From UBA4661 sp002405405 (GTDB taxonomy: Bacteria > Bacteroidota > Ignavibacteria > Kapaibacteriales > UBA4661): DNA of 5,241 nucleotides. The stretch lies in the NCBI GenBank assembly GCA_036847245.1, contig DAIUAL010000237.1:1-5241 (forward strand), in the 5' to 3' direction. Numbering within the stretch: position 1 is the first letter of the stretch; each line of letters begins with the position of its first letter. Positions 1-5,241 of the stretch are shown in pieces. The notes beneath the pieces were generated by a model. The model saw only the letters and a list, made by a program, of their open reading frames with translations, did no database searches and was not told the DNA's origin. The translations under genes and the position numbers were made by a program.

Positions 1-33
1 GAACTGGAATCAGAAGAACTGATTGATCGGTAA
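1..33 (+). CDS. C-terminal tail of an upstream gene, probably transketolase N-terminal subunit (partial)
   Basis: The first ten codons of the window read ELESEELIDR and end in TAA at 31-33. Only this tail is visible, so no domain can be seen. The assignment rests on context: split transketolases are usually encoded as an N-terminal (TPP pyrophosphate-binding) half directly followed by the C-terminal half, and a C-terminal half begins at 86. The gap between the two is 52 bases. The acidic tail does not contradict this but does not prove it. It could instead be the end of any other gene of the same operon. Confidence 0.5.
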   Translation, partial: ELESEELIDR

Positions 34-85
34 TGAATTTACATCTAAACTCTCTTGAAATTATTTTCATATCAGGTTTAATCTT

Positions 86-1015
86 ATGAATCGCTACGAA
101 CAGATCCTTCTTGAACATATGGAAAGGCATCGCAATCTTGTTGTGATGACAGCAGAAAATCGTATGGCACTGCGTAACATTCCACCATATCTTGGCAAAA
201 GGTTTATTGACGTGGGTATTGCTGAGCAAACAATGGTTGGTATGGCTACAGGCTTGGCTTTACGTGGGAATATTCCGGTTGTTCATGCGTTGGCGACATT
301 TTTATCATTGAGTGCATCCGAATTTATTCGAACGGATGTTGGTATTGGGCAATTGCCAGTCAAACTTGTTGGTGCTATTGCCGGATTCCTTTCAGAAGCA
401 AATGGTCCTACACATCAAGCCATTGAAGATATTTCTATCATGCGCGGCATTCCCAATATGGGCATCTTTTGTCCATGTGATGAATTAGAAATGATAGCCG
501 GATTACCGACAATTCTTGAAGCACAGCGACCATTCTATGTTCGCTATAATGCGATGCCATCGCTTGGAACAATCAATGCACCATTTGAACTGGGAAGTAG
601 TATAACTATCGGCGATGGACATGATGTTGCCATAATTACCTATGGTTTTTTGTTGAAAGAAGCACTCAAAGCAAAAGAATAACTGGAATCGCAAGGTATT
701 GCTACGCGGGTTGTTTATTTACGAACTGTTGTGCCAATTGATGAGTATGCGGTCATAGAATCTGCACAAACATGTGGTCTGACTGTAACGCTCGAAGATC
801 ACTTCCAAACAGGAGGATTATACAGTATTGTTGCTGAAACTCTTTTGGCAAACCGTGTCAGTGCTGATGTACAACCAATAGCACTGCGTTCGCGGTGGTT
901 TAAGCCTGCACTTCTCAATGATGTGCTCGTGTATGAAGGATTTACCGGTGCAATGATTGCCACGCGCATCCAAAGTATGATCGAAGATTATGTCGTCATC
1001 CCAATACCTTTCTAA
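86..1015 (+). pseudogene. Transketolase C-terminal subunit, interrupted by an in-frame TAA at codon 199
   Basis: This is the C-terminal half of a split, TPP-dependent transketolase, which with an N-terminal partner transfers two-carbon ketol units between sugar phosphates in the cytoplasm. Counting the stop as a residue, the frame gives 309 positions, the usual length for this subunit. The pyrimidine-binding domain covers about residues 1-165. It includes RFIDVGIAEQ (39-48), whose E47 is the TPP-activating glutamate, and GPTHQAIEDI (107-116). The C-terminal transketolase domain follows from about 175, with LEDHFQTGG (236-244) and FKPALLNDVLVYEGFTG (272-288). TAA at 680-682 cuts the gene after residue 198, yet the same frame continues with perfect family similarity. 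The ancestral codon was probably CAA or GAA, one base from TAA. The shortened product would lose nearly all of the last domain. A restart at GTG 731 could give only a 94-residue piece. ATG 86 is the first possible start after an upstream in-frame stop at 56-58. Only a weak CAGG (73-76) precedes it. Confidence 0.9.
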
Positions 1016-1034
1016 TGTTTTTTCTCATTGATCT

Positions 1035-2375
1035 ATGCCACAGAAGCAAACACTCTCTAATGCGTATCCCAACATTCAAGTATCGCAATCCCTGTTGCAG
1101 CGAGCTGAAGGACTTATTCCGGCATATACACAGACTTTAGCAAAAGGACCTGGTCAGCATATCAAAGGTATTGCTCCAGTATACGCATCTAAAGGCAAAG
1201 GAGCGCGTATGACCGACGTTGATGGTAATGAGTACTTGGACTGCACGATGGCAGTTGGTCCTTTGATCTTGGGTTATGGCTATGTCAAAATTGATTCTGC
1301 TATCAAAGCCCAACTTGCTGATGGTATTACATTCTCGCTTATGCATCCGCTCGAAGTAGAAGTAGCGGAAATGATTCATGAAATTATACCAAATGCTGAG
1401 ATGGTGCGCTTTTCTAAAACAGGGTGTGATGTTACATCTGCGGCAATTCGCCTAGCACGTGCTTATACAGGTAAAAATACTGTTTTGTGTTGTGGTTATC
1501 ATGGTTGGCACGATTGGTACATCGCTGTAACTGATCGTAATGCAGGCATTCCTCAAGAAGTGCAGCAGAATACTTATACATTCAACTACAACGATATTGA
1601 ATCACTTCTTCAGGCAATCGATGAGGATACTGCTGCGGTTATTCTTGAGCCGGTGGTCTTTGAAGAACCGAAGAATAATTTCCTGCACCAGCTTCGTGAC
1701 ATTTGCACTGAACGAGGTATCATCTTGATTTTTGATGAAATGTGGACTGGCTTTCGTCTTGCTTTAGGCGGTGCTCAAGAGTATTTCGGCGTCAAAGCAG
1801 ATCTTGCTTGTTTCTCAAAAGCAGTGGCGAATGGAATGCCGATTTCTTTGCTGACCGGCAAAGCAGACATTATGCGTCTGCTTGAAAAAGATGTCTTCTT
1901 CTTTACCACTTTTGGTGGAGAAGCATTGTCATTGGCGGCGGCTAAAGCAACTATACAAGAGCTACGAGAATTTCATGTGCCTGAATACATAGCAAGTCTC
2001 GGTAAAAAATTGAAAGACGGCTATAATTCTCTCGTTCAAGAATTAGGTATGTCATACACCAAGTGCATTGGTATGGATTGTCGTACAATGGTAACATTTA
2101 CAGCACCGAATGATCATGCGACAGCTCTTGAAATAAAATCCTTTGTTCAACAAGAACTTATTCGCTGCGGTATTCTCTGGGCAGGATTTCATAATCTCTC
2201 ATTTTCACATACCGAGCAGGATATCGATTATATTCTCTCTGCCTATCGCTTGATCTTAGTGCAATTGCATACTGCATTGCATGATAATACACTTCGTTCA
2301 TTACTACGTGGTGTACCGGTTGAACCTGTATTTCGTCGAACAACCAATTTCAACACCAAAGCAAAAACTCTGTAA
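1035..2375 (+). CDS. Class III PLP-dependent aminotransferase, glutamate-1-semialdehyde aminotransferase-like
   Basis: This 446-residue cytoplasmic enzyme belongs to the fold-type I, class III aminotransferases, close to glutamate-1-semialdehyde 2,1-aminomutase. Visible signatures in order are a DVDGNEYLDC core start (61-70), the cofactor phosphate region SKTGCDVTSAAIRLARAYTG (127-146), the aromatic segment GYHGWHDWY (154-162), the FDEMWTGFR motif with D234 that contacts the pyridine nitrogen, and the lysine expected to bind PLP, K262, in CFSKAVANGMP (259-269). TTFGGEALSLAAA (291-303) is the usual substrate/phosphate loop. The length is normal and the frame intact. It starts 19 bases after the transketolase gene, without a recognisable Shine-Dalgarno, which suggests translational coupling. 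The neighbouring SDR and NeuB genes argue against a role in haem synthesis and for amination of a keto or aldehyde sugar, or isomerisation of an amino group. The exact substrate is unknown. A true hemL enzyme is less likely because the usual GKxxGGG lysine environment is changed. Confidence 0.92.
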   Translation: MPQKQTLSNAYPNIQVSQSLLQRAEGLIPAYTQTLAKGPGQHIKGIAPVYASKGKGARMTDVDGNEYLDCTMAVGPLILGYGYVKIDSAIKAQLADGITFSLMHPLEVEVAEMIHEIIPNAEMVRFSKTGCDVTSAAIRLARAYTGKNTVLCCGYHGWHDWYIAVTDRNAGIPQEVQQNTYTFNYNDIESLLQAIDEDTAAVILEPVVFEEPKNNFLHQLRDICTERGIILIFDEMWTGFRLALGGAQEYFGVKADLACFSKAVANGMPISLLTGKADIMRLLEKDVFFFTTFGGEALSLAAAKATIQELREFHVPEYIASLGKKLKDGYNSLVQELGMSYTKCIGMDCRTMVTFTAPNDHATALEIKSFVQQELIRCGILWAGFHNLSFSHTEQDIDYILSAYRLILVQLHTALHDNTLRSLLRGVPVEPVFRRTTNFNTKAKTL

Positions 2376-2380
2376 TTCCT

Positions 2381-3208
2381 ATGGCGCAAGAAGTACTCTT
2401 TGATTTAAAAGGAAAAGTTGCTCTTGTGACAGGCGCAACGGGTTTGCTTGGTAAAGAACATTGCAAAGCTCTGGCAAGCGCAGGTGCACGAGTAGTGGTG
2501 GCTGATCTCAATCTTGAATCGTGCTTGGCATTTGCTCATGAATTAGAGCAGCTCTTTCCGCAAAACCATATTGGTTTGGCACTTAATGTAACGAATGATT
2601 CTGCCGTGCAAGCCAGTGTTCATGGAGTATTGGAGGAGGTAGTTTCCATTGATGTGCTTGTCAATAATGCAGCAATGAATGACAAAGTCGAAGGACGCAA
2701 TGGTGAGTCCTTCGGTATAGTTGCACCTGTAGATTATCCAACGCCAACTTTTAATGAAGTTTTGAATGTCAATGTAACCGGAGTACTGCGGTGCATTCAA
2801 GCCGTTGGTCGCTCGATGATTCAACATGGTGGAGGATCGATTATTAATATCGCTTCGACTTATGGAGTTGTTGCACCTCGGCAAGATTTATACGTGCGAC
2901 CGGATGGCTCACGGCTTATGTATAAATCGCCGGCATACTCTGCTTCGAAAGCTGCTGTTATTGCTCTTACGCAATATTTCGCTTCTGCATGGGGTGAGTA
3001 TGGTGTTCGCGTAAATGCACTTTCACCGGGTGGTGTGGATAATGCACAAGAAGAATGGTTTGTGAAGAACTATACTCAACACACCGCTTTGCGTACAATG
3101 GCGCAACCCCATGATTATCGTGGCGCTGTAGTTTTTTTAGCAAGTCATGCTTCTCGCTATATGACAGGAGCAAATCTGATTGTTGATGGTGGTTGGACTG
3201 CCATGTAA
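2381..3208 (+). CDS. Short-chain dehydrogenase/reductase (SDR family oxidoreductase)
   Basis: This 275-residue classical SDR is an NAD(P)-dependent cytoplasmic oxidoreductase. The Rossmann dinucleotide-binding motif is TGATGLLG (17-24), a TGxxxGxG variant with leucine before the last glycine. ADLNLES (41-47) at the end of the second strand carries an aspartate (D42) that favours NAD over NADP by general SDR rules. NNAA (95-98) follows. The catalytic set is N131 (NVNVTG), S159 (INIAST), Y186 and K190 (YSASK). LSPGGV (214-219) and the C-terminal LIVDGGWTAM complete the family pattern. The frame is intact and the length typical. It starts five bases after the aminotransferase stop without a clear Shine-Dalgarno, so the two are very likely translated as a pair. 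In context it would oxidise or reduce a hydroxyl or keto group of the sugar handled by the aminotransferase and NeuB. The substrate cannot be read from the sequence. Confidence 0.95.
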   Translation: MAQEVLFDLKGKVALVTGATGLLGKEHCKALASAGARVVVADLNLESCLAFAHELEQLFPQNHIGLALNVTNDSAVQASVHGVLEEVVSIDVLVNNAAMNDKVEGRNGESFGIVAPVDYPTPTFNEVLNVNVTGVLRCIQAVGRSMIQHGGGSIINIASTYGVVAPRQDLYVRPDGSRLMYKSPAYSASKAAVIALTQYFASAWGEYGVRVNALSPGGVDNAQEEWFVKNYTQHTALRTMAQPHDYRGAVVFLASHASRYMTGANLIVDGGWTAM

Positions 3209-3240
3209 AATTATTGTATCGAAATAAATCTAACTTATTC

Positions 3241-3259
3241 TGTGAAGCATAACTTCACA
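3241..3259. repeat. Perfect 7-bp inverted repeat (hairpin) upstream of neuB
   Basis: TGTGAAG (3241-3247) and CTTCACA (3253-3259) are perfect inverted repeats around the loop CATAA. The hairpin lies in the 83-base gap between the SDR and neuB genes, the largest gap inside the operon. A run of six T follows at 3271-3276 but is separated from the stem by 11 bases, so it is not a standard terminator. It could be a weak attenuator, an mRNA-processing or stabilising hairpin, or a protein-binding site. Confidence 0.45.
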
Positions 3260-3280
3260 TCATTACACCATTTTTTCAAA

Positions 3281-3284
3281 AGGA
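3281..3284 (+). promoter_or_regulatory. Ribosome binding site deciding the neuB start
   Basis: AGGA within CAAAAGGAATG sits seven bases before ATG 3292. It is the clearest Shine-Dalgarno in the sugar operon. It supports the start at 3292, upstream of the premature stop, rather than the internal ATG at 3526. Confidence 0.75.
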
Positions 3285-3291
3285 ATGTGCC

Positions 3292-4191
3292 ATGCAGACA
3301 AAACGTACAGTACGTGTAGGCAATCGTCTCGTTGGCGATGAACAACCGGTGTTTATCATTGCAGAAATCGGAATAAACCATAATGGTTCGCTCGATAATG
3401 CAAAAGCTCTGATTGACAGTGCAAAAAATGCTGGATGCGATGCAGTGAAATTTCTTTAGCTCACACCGGAACTATGTGTTCCTCGTGACCTATGGCATAT
3501 TGAGCGCGATACTCCTTGGGGACGTATGACGTATATCGATTATCGCCGCAAAGTGGAATTTGGTGTAGAAGAATATGCAGAAATCGATCGATACTGTTTA
3601 GAAAATGATATTCTTTGGACAGCATCATGTTGGGATGTAGAGGCAGTGGATTTTATGGAACAATTCAATCCGCCATTCTACAAAGCAGCATCGGCTTCAC
3701 TAACAGATATTGAGTTGTTAGTAAAAATGCGCGAAACAGGTCGTCCGCTCATTATCTCGACCGGTATGAGCACTTTTGAAGAAATTGTTGATGCCGTTGA
3801 TGCGGTGGGTATTAAGAATCTGCTCATCGCTCATGCAACTTCAACCTATCCTTGCAAGTTGGATGAATTGAATCTTCGTTGTATTAATACCTTGCAAAAG
3901 CTTTTCCCAACAGTGCCAATCGGCTACTCAGGTCATGAAACAGGTCTTGCTCCTACATGGGCGGCGGTATCGTTGGGTGCATGCTTCGTTGAGCGTCATA
4001 TTACGCTTGATCGTGCAATGTGGGGTACAGATCAAGCGGCTTCTATTGAACCGGGTGGTTTAGAGCGTTTGGTTGAAAATATACGAGATATTGAGCGCTC
4101 GCTTGGTGATGGTATCAAACAACGATATGACAGTGAAATTCCGGTTATGAAAAAACTCCGCAAAGTAATAGCAAGCGAAGCATTAGTGTAA
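3292..4191 (+). pseudogene. neuB: NeuB-family N-acetylneuraminate synthase-like enzyme, interrupted by an in-frame TAG at codon 56
   Basis: The family condenses phosphoenolpyruvate with an N-acetylated or related sugar to make nonulosonic acids (sialic, legionaminic, pseudaminic and similar). The symbol is a family label; the product here is unknown. Reading through the stop gives 299 residues of NeuB TIM barrel: EIGINHNG (25-32), CDAVKF with K53 (49-54), ELCVPRDLW (60-68), DTPWGRMTY (73-81), ASCWD (111-115), YKAASASLTD (130-139), STGMST (156-161), HATSTYPC (181-188), GYSGHE with H215, and VERHITLD with H236. These two histidines match the manganese ligands of meningococcal NeuB. TAG at 3457-3459 falls just after the PEP-binding strand, where relatives commonly read FQKRTPE or similar; here it is FL-stop-LTPE. 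Restart at ATG 3526 (codon 79) would yield 221 residues lacking the first part of the active site, so probably inactive. The C-terminal SAF/antifreeze-like domain of full-length NeuB (about 340-350 residues) is absent, and the frame ends cleanly in TAA ahead of a terminator. Confidence 0.9.
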
Positions 4192-4206
4192 TACTCTAAT
4201 TTTTTT
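4182..4206 (+). terminator. Possible weak AT-rich terminator overlapping the neuB stop codon
   Basis: ATTAG (4182-4186) and CTAAT (4196-4200) are inverted repeats with a further GT/AC pair inside after a T-T mismatch. They are followed directly by T at 4201-4206. The TAA stop codon lies in the loop region. The stem is short and AT-rich, so alone it would be weak. It may act in tandem with the stronger terminator just downstream, or be chance. Confidence 0.25.
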
Positions 4207-4221
4207 GTACTCGTTGTCTTG

Positions 4222-4260
4222 AGCGGTGTTTCTTCTTGCAAGAATGCACCGCTTTTTTTT
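4222..4260 (+). terminator. Rho-independent terminator of the sugar operon
   Basis: AGCGGTG (4222-4228) pairs perfectly with CACCGCT (4247-4253), with a possible extra T-G wobble inside. The loop contains a small self-complementary TTCT/AGAA. The descending arm runs straight into eight T (4253-4260). It sits 30 bases after the neuB stop and works only for + strand transcription, since no T-tract would follow the hairpin on the other strand. Confidence 0.88.
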
Positions 4261-4268
4261 CTCTTATC

Positions 4269-4274
4269 AGGAAG
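4269..4274 (+). promoter_or_regulatory. Ribosome binding site deciding the start of the sterol desaturase family gene
   Basis: AGGAAG lies six bases before ATG 4281. The frame is open further upstream to an ATG at 4236, but that codon lies within the loop of the terminator and has no ribosome binding site. ATG 4281 is therefore the preferred start. Confidence 0.75.
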
Positions 4275-4280
4275 TTCGTT

Positions 4281-5063
4281 ATGCTGTTATTTGATCTTCG
4301 CGTATTGTCATTTGTTACAATTGTTGTCATTGCAGTTGCACTCATCATCTTAGAGCGTATAATGCCTTATACGAAGGGGCAAAAGTTTTTTCGAGAAGGA
4401 TTTTGGGATGACTTCGTGTGGTACACGCTAGTACAAAGTTATTTCTGTGGTCTTGTCATATCATTTATTATCGAAATGCTGGATGCCGGTACAGGGTGGT
4501 CACAGTACAAGATTGCCGCACAATATCCGCTATGGGCTCAGATACTTTTTTTCTTAGTTCTTCATGACTTTTATATTTACTGCTTTCATCGATTGCAACA
4601 CCGTTCTGCATATTTATGGCGTATCCACGAGGCGCATCACTCAAATCGTTCGATTGATTGGTTAGCAGGGTCTCGTTCACATGTACTTGAAATCATGATT
4701 AATCAAACCATTGAATTTGCACCGATAGTGTTGCTAGGTGCATCACCTGAAATCGCTGTGTTGAAAGGAGTCATTGATGCAGGGTGGGGCATGTATATTC
4801 ATTCAAATATCGATGTACGTTCTGGGAAATTACAGTACATCATAAATGGTCCTGAAATGCACCGTTGGCATCATTCCGCTGAGGACGAAGCTCATAACAA
4901 AAATTTTTCTACAAAATTGGCGATTTGGGATTGGATATTCGGTACAGCATATTTACCGTCTGGTCGCAAACCCAGACTGTTTGGCTTTGAAGAAGACTTT
5001 CCGCAAGGATATTTACATCAGCAGGCTTATGCTTTTCGCAGAGATTCTGAAAACCAAAAGTGA
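4281..5063 (+). CDS. Sterol desaturase / fatty acid hydroxylase family membrane protein
   Basis: This 260-residue integral membrane protein belongs to the fatty acid hydroxylase superfamily, whose members use a di-iron centre held by histidine clusters to hydroxylate or desaturate sterols, fatty acids or other lipids. The histidine boxes are present in the usual order: H95 and HRLQH (103-107) after DFYIYCF, HEAHH (116-120), a single H174 in YIHSNID, and HRWHH (194-198), plus H134 and H205. Hydrophobic stretches at about 9-25, 53-67, 84-102 and 142-165 are likely membrane segments; the boxes would face the cytoplasm. The C-terminal NFSTKLAIWDWIFGTAYLP (208-226) is characteristic of the bacterial branch. 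The stop is TGA, unlike the TAA used by all neighbours. The gene follows the operon terminator by 20 bases, so its expression depends on readthrough or on a promoter overlapping the terminator. No tie to the sugar pathway is visible. The substrate is unknown. Confidence 0.93.
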   Translation: MLLFDLRVLSFVTIVVIAVALIILERIMPYTKGQKFFREGFWDDFVWYTLVQSYFCGLVISFIIEMLDAGTGWSQYKIAAQYPLWAQILFFLVLHDFYIYCFHRLQHRSAYLWRIHEAHHSNRSIDWLAGSRSHVLEIMINQTIEFAPIVLLGASPEIAVLKGVIDAGWGMYIHSNIDVRSGKLQYIINGPEMHRWHHSAEDEAHNKNFSTKLAIWDWIFGTAYLPSGRKPRLFGFEEDFPQGYLHQQAYAFRRDSENQK

Positions 5064-5096
5064 GCCTACCAAATATTCACAGAATGAATTGTCATT

Positions 5097-5126
5097 ATGA
5101 TACATCAGCTGCAAACGGGGTATAAT
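5097..5126 (+). promoter_or_regulatory. Weak sigma-70-like promoter candidate
   Basis: A perfect TATAAT at 5121-5126 lies 18 bases after ATGATA (5097-5102), which matches TTGACA at four of six positions. It would drive transcription out of the right end of the window. The downstream sequence to 5241 is AT-rich, so a chance match is quite possible, and no gene start can be confirmed before the edge. Confidence 0.2.
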
Positions 5127-5241
5127 TTGCCTTATGTGTACTATGGGAAGTACTTGATAAAAAATGATTTCTACGTTTTTGAATGAAAATATTGAATGGG
5201 GATAATTTTTATTGTTTTGATATATAAATGAAATGTATGTT

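Noticed and set aside
2..690. Ten-base direct repeat AACTGGAATC at 2-11 and 681-690
   Set aside because: Both copies encode the common Leu-Glu-Ser run, and a ten-base match is expected by chance several times in a window of this size.
2543..2884. Open frame of 113 codons on the minus strand
   Set aside because: It lies entirely opposite the well-supported SDR gene, has no ribosome binding site, and its product is asparagine- and isoleucine-rich without any domain pattern. The shorter minus-strand frames at 503-694, 1137-1379, 2158-2343, 2967-3173, 4032-4241 and 4468-4680 were rejected for the same reason.
3241..3259. CRP/FNR-type operator (TGTGA...TCACA)
   Set aside because: The half sites are right but the spacing is nine bases, not the six required in the CRP consensus, and there is no clear promoter beside it.
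86..4191. Alternative genetic code in which TAA or TAG is a sense codon
   Set aside because: TAA ends five of the six visible genes at sensible positions, including one followed by a terminator, so TAA is a working stop. A single TAG at a position that is usually lysine, with a neighbouring Q to L change, is better explained by mutation or error.
5083..5096. Small inverted repeat AATGA/TCATT as terminator of the hydroxylase gene
   Set aside because: The stem is five AT-rich pairs and no T-run follows, so it cannot be supported as a terminator.
4846..5100. 84-codon frame overlapping the end of the hydroxylase gene
   Set aside because: It is an out-of-frame shadow over conserved histidine-box sequence and has no initiation signal of its own.
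5097..5186. Short open frame of 29 codons, tyrosine-rich, starting MIHQLQTGYNLPYVYYGKYL
   Set aside because: It reads somewhat like protein, but it is too short, lacks a ribosome binding site and matches no family I recognise. It could be a gene remnant or chance.
1..5241. Mobile elements, CRISPR arrays, tRNA or rRNA genes
   Set aside because: No transposase, terminal repeats, regularly spaced repeats or cloverleaf/rRNA-like sequence was seen on either strand.

Overview
The window is a compact bacterial region, moderately AT-rich by eye, with every supportable gene on the + strand. Short gaps, one-direction gene order and a clear intrinsic terminator point to a bacterium. The gene content (a NeuB-family synthase with sugar-modifying enzymes) fits a surface-glycan or protein-glycosylation locus. 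I cannot name the phylum from the sequence.

Positions 1-4260 form one apparent operon. It begins with the last codons of an upstream gene, probably the N-terminal half of a split transketolase. Then come the C-terminal transketolase half (86-1015), a class III PLP aminotransferase of the glutamate-1-semialdehyde type (1035-2375), a short-chain dehydrogenase/reductase (2381-3208) and a short NeuB-family synthase (3292-4191). A strong Rho-independent terminator at 4222-4260 closes the unit. NeuB enzymes condense PEP with a sugar to make nine-carbon nonulosonate-type acids. Transketolase, aminotransferase and SDR would prepare or modify a carbon skeleton by two-carbon transfer, amination and redox. 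Together they suggest a route to an unusual amino-sugar acid for a surface polysaccharide or glycoprotein. The product cannot be assigned, and no cytidylyltransferase or glycosyltransferase lies inside the window.

The most striking observation is that two of the four full-length operon genes carry an in-frame premature stop, while the reading frame and family similarity continue undisturbed behind it. Transketolase-C has TAA at 680-682 and neuB has TAG at 3457-3459. The neuB lesion can be explained by three adjacent bases, AAA to TTT, which also replaces a glutamine usually conserved at the active site. The aminotransferase and SDR genes are intact. The pattern may reflect recent pseudogenisation, sequence or assembly error, or (less likely) stop-codon readthrough.

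Positions 4281-5063 encode a membrane-bound di-iron sterol desaturase/fatty acid hydroxylase family protein with all histidine boxes present. It starts only 20 bases beyond the terminator T-tract and is probably unrelated to the sugar pathway. The last 178 bases hold no gene I can support, only a weak promoter-like sequence.
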